Origin: Fimbriimonadaceae bacterium
GTDB taxonomy: Bacteria > Armatimonadota > Fimbriimonadia > Fimbriimonadales > Fimbriimonadaceae
Direction of reading: 5' to 3'
NCBI GenBank assembly: GCA_020851885.1
Contig: JADZBW010000339.1
Coordinates: 1 to 11,047 of the forward strand
Length of the DNA: 11,047 bases
The notes below the pieces were generated by a model. That model searched no databases, had not been told where the DNA came from, and saw nothing but the letters and a program-made list of their open reading frames with translations. A program made the position numbers and the translations under genes. Shown here in pieces: positions 1 through 6,056 of the stretch (position 1 is the first letter of the stretch; every line of letters starts with the position of its first letter).

Positions 1-84
1 ATAACCGACGAGGCGCATTTTACGATCGTAGATTGGTTGTCGCGCCATGTAGAACGACGCATTCTCTTTGCTGCCAGACATCAT
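1..84 (-). CDS. HDOD/EAL-type signalling protein, N-terminus only (runs off left edge)
   Basis: Reading leftward from the ATG at 84, 28 codons are open to the window edge. They include ARQPIYDRKMRLVGY, which matches the opening of proteins that join a degenerate EAL domain to an HDOD domain (usual form: ARQPIFDRN..VVGYELL.R). Those proteins act in c-di-GMP-related signalling, often as non-catalytic regulators. An AGGA Shine-Dalgarno element lies about 6 bases before the start codon on the minus strand (TAGGAATTA then ATG). A second ATG follows at once (81), so the start could be one codon later. The gene diverges from the histidine kinase at 185, leaving about 100 bases for promoters of both. 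The family call rests on this short motif alone, and nothing can be said about the catalytic residues, which lie outside the window. Confidence 0.72.
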   Translation of the reverse strand, partial: MMSGSKENASFYMARQPIYDRKMRLVGY

Positions 85-184
85 TAATTCCTAAAAACTC
101 AGACCTTTCCAGTCAATTTATGGCATTTCGTAAGCCTATGCTCAGGTTGAAGGGGCAAAATTCCATCCGAATGTCCAGCCTTCC

Positions 185-1717
185 GTGCGGAACCAGGCTG
201 AGCCCTATGGACGAATCTTCCGAAGATTCCCATGCATGGCAAGGCGCGTGGGCAGGACGGAAACCCGATTTATTGCGAGTCTCTTCGAGGTTCCTCAAGA
301 GGGCACCAGCAGTTCACTGGAGGAGTTTCTCGCCCGTATCGTCCAGCGTTGTGCGGACTGGTTCGGTGCCACGACCGTCTCCCTGTTTCTTGTGAATGAT
401 CAGCCAGGTTGGATGAGCCTCGCCGCAACTGGCGGAGAATTCAATACGATTCCGAAGCTCGCCAAGATCCAGTTTGGAAAAGGGATCGCGGGCATTGCCG
501 CCCAAGACGGCTCCCCAGTGCTGATCAATGAGCTCTCTGAGCGAGGGAAGCTTGGATCGATGTTTGGCAAGGGCGCCAACGTGCTGGTGAGTTCGATGGT
601 GGTCCCTCTGAAGACGCCATCGGGCGCGATCGGAGTCTTGAACCTCTCACGACGGGTGGGACTCGAGCGCTTTTCGGAAGCGGATCTTCGGTTGGCGCGC
701 AGCGTCGCCAGCCACCTTGGATTGGCGGTCGAGAATGCCCGGCTGGTCAGTCGGCTGCAAAGCACAGTTGCCGAGTTGGAGGGAGAGCGCGCGAAATTCC
801 GAGGCATCTTCAACGGTCTGGGGCTGGCTGCGTTTCTCTTGGATCGACAAGGAAGGACGTTGGAAGCCAATCCAGCGGCCCAAGACCTTGCCTTTCTGCC
901 GAGTCGCGACAAGTTGCGCAGACCCTCTGAGCGTTGCGTTATGGATCTCAACGATCAAGCGACCGGGCGCAGTTGGCTCGCGGTCTTGAACCCTCTGCCG
1001 GGCGGGATGTCGACCCTGATCATGGAGGAGACGACCGAGAGGGAGCGCCAGCGCCAAGAGTTGGATCGCTTGAATCGTCTGGCCGAAATCGGCCAGATGA
1101 CGGCCGCCATTGCGCACGAGATTCGCAATCCACTCACCGGCATCAAGAGCGCGGCGCAGATGATCCGCATGGCTCCGGAGGAAGCAGAAGAGTTCACCCA
1201 GATCATCGAGCATGAGGCCATGAAGCTCAATGAGCTCTGTAACGAGTTCCTCAGTTTTTCTCGTCCCGTTGAATTGGTGACGCGCCCGTTCTTGCTATCG
1301 GGGGTGGTCGAGCGAGTCTGCAAACTGATGGGTCCCGAATTTGAGGCCAATGGTGTCCGTTTGGACGTTGAGATTGGCGAACACCTGCCGATCATTGAAG
1401 GGGACCCGCTTCGTTGGGAGCAGGTTCTCCAGAATCTTATGTTGAACGCGTTGCAAGCCTCCAAAGCCGGAGGACGGGTCACCGTCGGTCTGAACGAAGC
1501 CGAAATTTGGGTCGAAGATGACGGCTGCGGCATGAGCGAAGACCAAACCTTGCGCCTGTTCACACCGTTCTTCACCACCAAACCCCAGGGCACCGGGTTG
1601 GGACTGAGTACGGTCAAAAAGATTCTAGATGCCCACAAGGCATCGATTTCGGTGTCCAGTTGGCCGCAGAAGGGCACTCGTTTCCAGATCGATTTTCGAA
1701 CCCGGAGGGCGGCTTAA
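185..1717 (+). CDS. Soluble GAF/PAS sensor histidine kinase (NtrB-like)
   Basis: This is a 510-residue cytoplasmic sensor kinase with no signal peptide or membrane segment. Counting from the GTG at 185, a GAF domain spans about 45-183 and ends in a helix (LRLARSVASHLGLAVENARL). A PAS-like domain covers about 205-290 (GIFNGLGLAAFLLDRQGRTLE). The HisKA domain carries the phosphoacceptor His311 in AHEIRNPLTGI. The HATPase_c domain has the N box Asn421 (LMLNALQAS), the G1 box with Asp446 (DDGCGMS), an F box (FTPFFTTK) and the G2 box at 469-475 (GTGLGLS), so it should be active. It autophosphorylates on His and passes phosphate to the regulator encoded next, whose ATG overlaps this stop codon. The GAF ligand is unknown. 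The start is uncertain: GTG 185 has no Shine-Dalgarno, and ATG 236 (giving MARRVGRTETRF) is a good alternative with only a weak GAAG upstream. Confidence 0.9.
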   Translation: MRNQAEPYGRIFRRFPCMARRVGRTETRFIASLFEVPQEGTSSSLEEFLARIVQRCADWFGATTVSLFLVNDQPGWMSLAATGGEFNTIPKLAKIQFGKGIAGIAAQDGSPVLINELSERGKLGSMFGKGANVLVSSMVVPLKTPSGAIGVLNLSRRVGLERFSEADLRLARSVASHLGLAVENARLVSRLQSTVAELEGERAKFRGIFNGLGLAAFLLDRQGRTLEANPAAQDLAFLPSRDKLRRPSERCVMDLNDQATGRSWLAVLNPLPGGMSTLIMEETTERERQRQELDRLNRLAEIGQMTAAIAHEIRNPLTGIKSAAQMIRMAPEEAEEFTQIIEHEAMKLNELCNEFLSFSRPVELVTRPFLLSGVVERVCKLMGPEFEANGVRLDVEIGEHLPIIEGDPLRWEQVLQNLMLNALQASKAGGRVTVGLNEAEIWVEDDGCGMSEDQTLRLFTPFFTTKPQGTGLGLSTVKKILDAHKASISVSSWPQKGTRFQIDFRTRRAA

Positions 1718-2895
1718 TGGCGAAGAAGCACCTGCTGCTGGTGGATGACGAGCCAAACATCCGGAGGATTCTGCAAGTCGCCTTTGAGAAGGCAGGCTTT
1801 CAGGTTTCAGCCGCCGAAGACGCGCACCAAGCGTTGCAGTTTTTCCAGCAGGATCAGCCTGACTGCGTTCTCACGGATGTGACGATGCCGGGGATGACCG
1901 GGTATGAACTGCTCAGAGAAGTGCGAAGCCATTCGGAAGTGCCGGTTGTGATCATGACCGCATTTGGCACGATTCCTCAGGCGGTTCAGGCGATTCGAGA
2001 TGGCGCGTTTGAGTATGTAACCAAGCCCTTCGACCTCGATCAACTGAAGCGAGTCGTCGGCGCGGCGGTCGAATCGCAGAGTCTCGGTTCCACAAAGAAG
2101 GCACCATCGGCAAAGAAGGCATCGCCGTCTGGGCAGTTCATTGCGGAGTCTCCGGCGATGAAGGAAGCCTATGAGATGATCTCACAGGTTGCCGATTCAC
2201 GAGCGACGGTTCTGATCACCGGCGAGAGTGGTGTCGGAAAGGAGGTCGTCTCACGCGCGCTCCACATGCTTTCGGGCCGCTCAAAGCAGCCATTTGTGGC
2301 AGTTTCCTGCGCAGCCCTCCCTGAAACCCTCCTTGAAAGTGAGCTTTTTGGCTATGAGAAGGGCGCCTTCACCGGAGCGACCGGCGCAAAAGTTGGACGA
2401 TTCGAATTGGCCCACAATGGAACGTTGTTCTTGGACGAAATCGGCGAGATACCGATGTCGGTTCAGGTCAAGCTTCTGCGCGTACTTCAGGAGCGAGAGT
2501 TTGAGAAGCTGGGCTCCAATGCCCCAACCAAGGTGGATGTCCGCTTGATCACGGCGACCAATCGGGATCTCAAGGATGCGGTCGATGAGGGAGTCTTTAG
2601 GCTTGACCTGTTGTATCGGCTCCAAGTCGTCGAGCTTCACATTCCGCCACTGCGCGAGCGACGGGAGGATATCCTGCCTCTCGCCAACCACTTCCTGGCG
2701 AAATATGGTCATGAGAATGGCCGTGAACCTCTGGAGATGTCCGATGAGGCGCTCCAATTGCTGCAGCGGTACCGGTGGCCCGGCAATGTCCGCGAGCTTG
2801 AAAACGTCATGGAACGAGCGACCGTCCTATCTGGTTCCAACGACGTCTCCTTGTCGGCGAGGCTGTTGCCTCCGTCCATGAAAGCGGCTGCGTAA
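1717..2895 (+). CDS. Sigma-54-dependent NtrC-family response regulator lacking a DNA-binding domain
   Basis: This is a 392-residue regulator. The start is ATG 1717, which shares one base with the TAA of the kinase; GGAGG at 1704-1708 lies 8 bases upstream, so translation is probably coupled. Receiver domain 1-120: acidic pair Asp10/Asp11, phosphoacceptor Asp54 (LTDVTMPG), Thr81 and Lys103. AAA+ domain about 140-370: Walker A GESGVGKE at 169-176, the sigma-54 contact loop GAFTGA at 216-221, Walker B LFLDEIGE with Asp240/Glu241, and the sensor II segment RWPGNVREL at 353-361. All residues needed for ATP hydrolysis and sigma-54 remodelling are present. The protein stops about 30 residues after sensor II (LLPPSMKAAA), where a typical NtrC (near 470 residues) continues into a Fis-type helix-turn-helix. 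No such helix-turn-helix appears in the other frames just downstream. It may activate from solution, as FlgR of Helicobacter pylori does, or through a partner. Confidence 0.92.
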   Translation: MAKKHLLLVDDEPNIRRILQVAFEKAGFQVSAAEDAHQALQFFQQDQPDCVLTDVTMPGMTGYELLREVRSHSEVPVVIMTAFGTIPQAVQAIRDGAFEYVTKPFDLDQLKRVVGAAVESQSLGSTKKAPSAKKASPSGQFIAESPAMKEAYEMISQVADSRATVLITGESGVGKEVVSRALHMLSGRSKQPFVAVSCAALPETLLESELFGYEKGAFTGATGAKVGRFELAHNGTLFLDEIGEIPMSVQVKLLRVLQEREFEKLGSNAPTKVDVRLITATNRDLKDAVDEGVFRLDLLYRLQVVELHIPPLRERREDILPLANHFLAKYGHENGREPLEMSDEALQLLQRYRWPGNVRELENVMERATVLSGSNDVSLSARLLPPSMKAAA

Positions 2896-3068
2896 GCGCC
2901 TTCGTTAGGACTTGATGCCCGGCTTCGGCTTGGTTGGTACCAATGGCCCTGGGGTTCTGACATACCTGCGACATAATTCCTTACGGCTCAACGTTGACCT
3001 TTCTCGAGACATTGCCATGTCCGCCCGGCGCACGGGAAGTGCGCAAGACGAACAGGAGGTCGATCTCA

Positions 3069-3245
3069 ATGATCAACACCGTCCGAATCTGGACAAGAAA
3101 GCCATCGCTCGCCAAGACGGCAGCGAACGAGAAGTGCGAAGGGAAACCCAAGGCAGGCAAGGAAGCGACGCCAGGATTCTTCGAGAGCTTTTTCAAGATG
3201 TGGGAGAACCAGGCAAACATGGTGATCCGCGGAATGGACGACTAG
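3069..3245 (+). CDS. Small lysine-rich protein of unknown function (58 aa)
   Basis: This short gene begins at ATG 3069, preceded by AGGAGG at 3054-3059 with a 9-base gap, the strongest ribosome binding site in the window. It ends at TAG 3243-3245, 17 bases before a perfect intrinsic terminator. The 58-residue product has a basic N-terminal half (TRKPSLAKTAANEKCEGKPK) and a more hydrophobic C-terminal half (GFFESFFKMWENQANMVIRG). It has one Cys and no obvious signal peptide or full membrane span, although the C-terminal part could form an amphipathic helix. A small hairpin (GCGCAC/GTGCGC, 3028-3044) sits just upstream of the ribosome binding site and could affect translation. The gene follows the sigma-54 activator by 173 bases with no terminator between, so read-through is possible. 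The same frame is open back to an ATG at 2994, but the ribosome binding site favours 3069. I recognise no family. Confidence 0.62.
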   Translation: MINTVRIWTRKPSLAKTAANEKCEGKPKAGKEATPGFFESFFKMWENQANMVIRGMDD

Positions 3246-3262
3246 ACGCTCTCCGCTTCATG

Positions 3263-3301
3263 AGGCCGCACTTGGCGATCCAAGTGCGGCCTTTGGCTTT
3301 T
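3263..3301 (+). terminator. Intrinsic terminator after the 58-aa protein gene
   Basis: A perfect 13-bp inverted repeat, AGGCCGCACTTGG (3263-3275) and CCAAGTGCGGCCT (3280-3292), encloses the tetraloop CGAT. It is followed by TTGGCTTTT. Position and shape fit a rho-independent terminator for the transcript that ends with the small gene. Confidence 0.85.
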
Positions 3302-3656
3302 CCACTGACCCAATCGCCGAATGGACCGCATATCGTCTGCCAATCGGATGAGAGTAGATTTGCCAAAACGGGCGGCGGGGTCGATGTCCGTTAGGTTCCC
3401 ACGAGACGCCTAAGTGGCCCTACGCGTCCGATGGTCCCGATTGTTCGAGAAAATTCGAACTTTTCATCTTTTGCAATCGTTCATTTGAACATGAACCCAC
3501 CGAAGCCGATGAACCCGCCGCCGATTTCCAATTCCTAAGTGAAAAGCCCTCCGTGAATAGGTCAGATGGCCGTTCACGGAACTTGGATAGCACGGGAATT
3601 GTTCCTAGTTCTAGCGGCATTCGCCGCACCAACCTGCGCCGTCGGCGCAAGCAGCA
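3302..3656. other. Gene-poor stretch upstream of the ECF sigma factor
   Basis: No convincing gene is visible in these 355 bases. The stretch holds a weak terminator-like hairpin, GTTCGA/TCGAAC at 3443-3460 followed by TTTTCATCTTTT. It also holds a 15-codon proline-rich mini-ORF at 3491-3538 (MNPPKPMNPPPISNS) without a Shine-Dalgarno, a candidate ECF-type promoter at 3578-3607, and a small GC-rich palindrome (GCGCCGTCGGCGC) close to the sigma-factor start. A minus-strand open frame at 3420-3650 has no ribosome binding site or recognisable domain and was not called. Confidence 0.5.
3578..3607 (+). promoter_or_regulatory. Candidate ECF-type promoter (possible autoregulation)
   Basis: GGAACTT at 3578-3584 is the classic -35 element of ECF sigma factors of the RpoE type. 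Sixteen bases later, GTTCCTA (3601-3607) stands where the -10 should be and partly matches GTCTAA. The site lies 50-80 bases before the start of an ECF sigma gene, the usual place for self-activation. The -35 match is exact and the -10 is weak, and this sigma factor's own recognition sequence is unknown. Confidence 0.4.
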
Positions 3657-4274
3657 ATGGCAGAAACAACATTCAGACTGGAACCAAACGAAGAAGCCCG
3701 ATTCAACGAGCTATTGGATGAGAGTTACCGCAAGGTCTACAACATGGCCTACCGTCTTTCGGGAAGCAGGGCCGACGCCGAAGACCTGACGCAAGAAGCG
3801 TTCTTCCGCGCCTATCGTTCCTTTGGCGATTTTGAAGGCGACCGCCCCTTTGAAAACTGGATCTTCCGGATTGTGACGAGGCTGTTCCTCGACATGCTTC
3901 GGAGTCGTCGCCGCCGAGTCAAATCGGTCAGCTACGATGCGCCGCTCCAGCGTGACGGTGGGGATGAGAATCTCTACTTCGATATGGCGGACCACACTCC
4001 GAACGCGGAGCAGACGATGATGGCAGGCTCATTGAGCGAAGAGATGCAGGAAGCGCTCGACTCCCTGAGTGCCGAGCAACGAACATTGGTAATCCTTGCC
4101 GACGTCGAGAACATCCCATACAAGGAGATCGCCGAGATGTTGAACAAGCCGGTCGGAACTATTCGATCGCGCCTCCATCGGACTCACAAACTGATTCGCC
4201 ATCGGTTGGAGCAGGCTCGACGAAAGCCCGCCAAACCGATGTCGCTTATCACCCGATACATGCCAAGTCTGTAA
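3657..4274 (+). CDS. ECF-family RNA polymerase sigma factor
   Basis: This 205-residue sigma-70-family protein has only regions 2 and 4, as ECF factors do. Region 2 covers about 20-85: YRKVYNMAYRLSGSRADAED, then LTQEAFFRAYRSF, then an arginine-rich end (LRSRRRRVKS) that contributes to -10 recognition. A linker of about 45 residues rich in Asp/Glu follows. Region 4 covers about 122-180: LSAEQRTLVILADVENIPYKE then a helix-turn-helix (AEMLNKPVGTIRSRLHRTHK) that reads the -35. The tail is basic. The start ATG 3657 has no clear Shine-Dalgarno, but the upstream frame holds nothing sigma-like. No anti-sigma gene (zinc-finger or membrane type) is next to it, so it is an orphan here. It has its own terminator, so it is probably monocistronic. 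Confidence 0.93.
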   Translation: MAETTFRLEPNEEARFNELLDESYRKVYNMAYRLSGSRADAEDLTQEAFFRAYRSFGDFEGDRPFENWIFRIVTRLFLDMLRSRRRRVKSVSYDAPLQRDGGDENLYFDMADHTPNAEQTMMAGSLSEEMQEALDSLSAEQRTLVILADVENIPYKEIAEMLNKPVGTIRSRLHRTHKLIRHRLEQARRKPAKPMSLITRYMPSL

Positions 4275-4286
4275 TCAGACGTCTCT

Positions 4287-4326
4287 GCGGCCCGGCCGGT
4301 TGTTCTAGGTCGGGCCGCTTTTATTT
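4287..4326 (+). terminator. Intrinsic terminator after the ECF sigma gene
   Basis: An 11-bp stem, GCGGCCCGGCC (4287-4297) with GGTCGGGCCGC (4308-4318), contains one G-U pair and a 10-base loop and is followed by TTTTATTT. It begins 12 bases after the sigma-factor stop codon. The minus-strand open frame discussed below stops at 4321, beside this hairpin, so the element could also serve a convergent transcript. Confidence 0.82.
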
Positions 4327-4581
4327 CAACGGCACGCAGGGACCGGCGGTTTTCTGGACCTCCGTATCCATCGTACTTGCGCGGATCGAACTTCTCGCGA
4401 TGTTTGCCGTCCTCTTCCCCCTTACCCAAGTCGAGGAATTCGCCCTGGATCTGCCATGGACCTCAGGAAAATCCGGGCCTGAAACTCGGGGCTCGATTCG
4501 GATCGTAGCAGGGGTGTCGATGAACCAAGACTTAGGATGCCCGATCGGCATCGGAGAGTCATTTGGCCTAATGATTTGCAC
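4321..4581 (-). pseudogene. Possible frameshifted gene remnant on the minus strand
   Basis: The minus strand here reads like coding DNA, but in two frames. From ATG 4581 one frame gives IGHPKSWFIDTPATIRIEPR and continues to about VSGPDFPEV. Near 4455-4465 the coding-like signal moves to another frame, giving WQIQGEFLDLGKGEEDGK and then HREKFDPRKYDGYGGPENRR, with G/C-rich third positions. One missing base near 4458 would join them. The first frame stops at TAA 4321-4323, next to the sigma-factor terminator, as expected for a convergent gene end. No Shine-Dalgarno precedes 4581 and I recognise no family. It could be a decayed gene, a sequencing error or chance. The rest of the gap to the prepilin (4582-4706) holds only the promoter-like sites listed separately. 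Confidence 0.22.
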
Positions 4582-4604
4582 ATTGGCACAAGTTGTGATT
4601 TAAT
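4576..4604 (+). promoter_or_regulatory. Candidate sigma-70-type promoter for the prepilin
   Basis: TTGCAC (4576-4581), a 17-base spacer and TTTAAT (4599-4604, five of six matches to the -10 consensus) sit about 100 bases before the prepilin start. Two near-matches to a sigma-54 promoter overlap the same bases: TGGCAC at 4584-4589 with GTGA where TTGC is expected, and TGGCCT/TTGC (4564-4579) with a spacer one base too long. The sigma-70 reading is preferred, but none of these is a full match. Confidence 0.35.
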
Positions 4605-4706
4605 GTGTCTCACGGATAAACGCTCTCGCATCTCCTATTCATTCCTTTCCTGTTTCTCCTTGCCATACAACCACTCTCAGCGTGACTCCGGATCTTTGGA
4701 GGTTGT

Positions 4707-5666
4707 ATGAATATTCGAACTCATAGCCGATCAGCTTTTACGTTGATCGAATTACTTGTTGTCATCGCGATCATCGCGATCCTTGCGGCGATCCTGTTCC
4801 CCGTTTTCGCCCAGGCCAAAGAGGCGGCCAAGAAGACTTCGACCCTGTCGAATGTCAAGCAAATGGGCACCGGCGTGGCGATCTACCTCGCCGACTACGA
4901 CGATAACTTCCCGATGGCATTCAGCCGAAGGAGCGATGGAACATGGCGCTACTCCACCGTCCACCCGACTCCTGCCGGTGTGATTGGTTCTGGTTGGGAA
5001 GCCGAGCCAGTTCTCAGCGAGACGAAGAATCAGTGGGCCAATTCGATCCAACCGTATATCAAGAACTGGGATCTCTATCACGGAGCCACTCAAACCAAGG
5101 TCACGATCTCGGGCGAGGTCTTCATGCCGAATGTGACGCCGGCAGAAGTCGGCCTCACGATGAATGGCCTTCTTCACACTTACAACGCGACGGCGGTTGA
5201 AATGCCATCGGTGGTACCACTTCTATGGTCCGGACATGGCAACCTCGCACTCAACGGGAGAAGCTCGGCCAATCCCTCGCTGTATTGCCCTGGCAACGGT
5301 GATTGTCGGTTCAATTCGGGCGGTTTGGCCTCATCCACCGGTGCTTCCGGAAACCAAAGCTTGTTCTTTGGCTACGGAAACTTCAGTGGTAGCTACAAGG
5401 TTTGGACCTATGGCGGGAATGTCCAGGGCGGCGGCGTTGCGATTGTCAGGGCAGACACTTCGGCAAAGCTTCAGCGAGTTGGCACCGTCCTTTCGCCATC
5501 GTTCCACACGACGGCGGTCACAGATCCCTATGCCCTTGTGTCCAATCCCCAAGGATCGGGATTCTCCTATTGGGCCACCGTCAATGGCGATTGCAGCGAC
5601 ACATCGGCAGCGAACACATCGGGTGACCGGTATGTTTGCTACTTCCGACCAGACAGGACCAAGTAA
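4707..5666 (+). CDS. Type IV prepilin-like protein (N-terminal methylation domain)
   Basis: This 319-residue protein starts at ATG 4707, 4 bases after GGAGG (4698-4702). A short leader with Arg4 and Arg8 is followed by the prepilin site SRSA/FTLIELLVVIAIIAIL: cleavage after Ala10 would leave Phe1 and the conserved Glu5. The residue before the cut is Ala rather than the usual Gly. The hydrophobic helix leads into FPVFAQAKEAA and LSNVKQMGTGVAIYLADYDD, typical of pilin-like proteins of Armatimonadota and Planctomycetes. The globular part is rich in Gly, Ser, Asn and Tyr. It has four cysteines, Cys194/Cys200 (CPGNGDC) and Cys296/Cys311, which could form two disulfides outside the cytoplasmic membrane. 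Whether it builds a pilus, a secretion pseudopilus or a surface fibre cannot be told. A lipoprotein gene follows after 3 bases, and no pilus assembly genes are in the window. Confidence 0.92.
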   Translation: MNIRTHSRSAFTLIELLVVIAIIAILAAILFPVFAQAKEAAKKTSTLSNVKQMGTGVAIYLADYDDNFPMAFSRRSDGTWRYSTVHPTPAGVIGSGWEAEPVLSETKNQWANSIQPYIKNWDLYHGATQTKVTISGEVFMPNVTPAEVGLTMNGLLHTYNATAVEMPSVVPLLWSGHGNLALNGRSSANPSLYCPGNGDCRFNSGGLASSTGASGNQSLFFGYGNFSGSYKVWTYGGNVQGGGVAIVRADTSAKLQRVGTVLSPSFHTTAVTDPYALVSNPQGSGFSYWATVNGDCSDTSAANTSGDRYVCYFRPDRTK

Positions 5667-5669
5667 CCG

Positions 5670-5873
5670 ATGATGGGCGTTAAGACTCTGATCATGCTTG
5701 TTTTTGTCGCTTCGCTGGCGATTGGTTGCAGTTCTGGTGGGTCGAACGACACTGCCGTTAACGCAGACGCTTCAAAGCCCGGTCAGCAGATGCCGGCCGG
5801 GCTCGAGCAGAGCCAAGGCGCAAGCGGACAGGGATCGTCGGGCGCTCCCGCAGCGTCCCAAACCGCTCCCTAG
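5670..5873 (+). CDS. Small lipoprotein, low-complexity (67 aa)
   Basis: The ORF begins 3 bases after the prepilin stop codon, so the two are probably cotranscribed. The N-terminus MMGVKTLIMLVFVASLAIGC is a type II (lipoprotein) signal peptide with lipobox LAIGC, with Cys20 as the lipidated residue. The mature part is 48 residues, starts CSSGG and is rich in Gly, Ser, Ala, Gln and Pro, so it is probably an unstructured tether or surface peptide. The Shine-Dalgarno is weak (AGGA about 12 bases upstream), and translational coupling with the prepilin is plausible. ATG 5673 could also be the start. A transcript ending here would stop just before the separate promoter at 5878. No family is recognised. 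A second lipoprotein of the same build is at 10784-10984. Confidence 0.75.
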   Translation: MMGVKTLIMLVFVASLAIGCSSGGSNDTAVNADASKPGQQMPAGLEQSQGASGQGSSGAPAASQTAP

Positions 5874-5877
5874 ATCC

Positions 5878-5905
5878 TTGCGTTCTGAGCCGGATGTGGA
5901 ATAAT
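5878..5905 (+). promoter_or_regulatory. Promoter for the SAH riboswitch and ahcY
   Basis: TTGCGT (5878-5883), a 16-base spacer and AATAAT (5900-5905, five of six matches) predict a transcription start near 5911-5913. That is exactly the first base pair of riboswitch helix P1. The fit between predicted start and RNA end supports the call, although the -35 matches only its TTG. Confidence 0.55.
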
Positions 5906-5910
5906 TGAAA

Positions 5911-5974
5911 GAGCTGAGGAGCGCTGCAACTCCGGCTTGTCGGAACCAGGCTCAGCGAAATCAAACGGCGCTCG
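5911..5974 (+). ncRNA. S-adenosylhomocysteine (SAH) riboswitch
   Basis: The sequence contains the conserved blocks of the SAH riboswitch in order: GAGGAGCGCTGCAAC (5916-5930), CCAGGCTC (5946-5953) and AACGGCGCTC (5964-5973). Helix P1 is GCTGAG (5913-5918) with CTCAGC (5951-5956). A small P2 forms from TCCG (5931-5934) and CGGA (5941-5944). The long-range pseudoknot pairs GAGCGC (5919-5924) with GCGCTC (5968-5973). This class binds SAH and turns on genes of SAH recycling; here it lies just upstream of SAH hydrolase, the expected target. The last block also takes part in the terminator at 5969-6007. Confidence 0.93.
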
Positions 5975-6007
5975 TTCCAAGAAGACTTGGGACGGGCGTT
6001 TTTGTTT
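5969..6007 (+). terminator. Riboswitch-controlled intrinsic terminator upstream of ahcY
   Basis: CGCTCGTTCCAAG (5969-5981) and CTTGGGACGGGCG (5986-5998) form a 13-bp stem (two G-U pairs) around the loop AAGA, followed by TTTTTGTTTG. Bases 5969-5973 of the stem are the same bases that pair in the SAH riboswitch pseudoknot. Ligand binding should therefore weaken the terminator and let transcription reach ahcY. This is inferred from the overlapping pairing, not measured. Confidence 0.8.
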
Positions 6008-6056
6008 GCCGTGGCACCACGCAAACAAAGACGCACGCCTCCACGAGGAGAAAACG

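Noticed and set aside
33..395. Open frame overlapping the start of the histidine kinase
   Set aside because: Most of it lies over the GAF domain in another frame, and its product (Ser/Arg-rich) has no recognisable domain. The kinase frame carries the GAF signature.
1660..1716. Upstream ATG for the response regulator
   Set aside because: It would add 19 residues read inside the kinase gene. ATG 1717 has GGAGG upstream and gives a normal receiver start (MAKKHLLLVDDE).
3420..3650. Minus-strand open frame of 76 codons before the sigma factor
   Set aside because: Arg/Ser-rich product, no Shine-Dalgarno, no family, and it overlaps the candidate sigma-factor promoter.
4584..4598. Sigma-54 promoter for the prepilin
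   Set aside because: TGGCAC is perfect, but the -12 reads GTGA instead of TTGC. Kept only as a remark, because the GC pair is normally required.
4275..4706. Anti-sigma factor gene next to the ECF sigma factor
   Set aside because: No zinc-finger or membrane-spanning frame is found on either side. The sigma factor is an orphan in this window.
5937..6056. N-terminal extension of AhcY by 40 codons
   Set aside because: The frame is open, but it runs through the riboswitch and terminator. ATG 6057 has a strong GAGGAG and gives the usual protein length.
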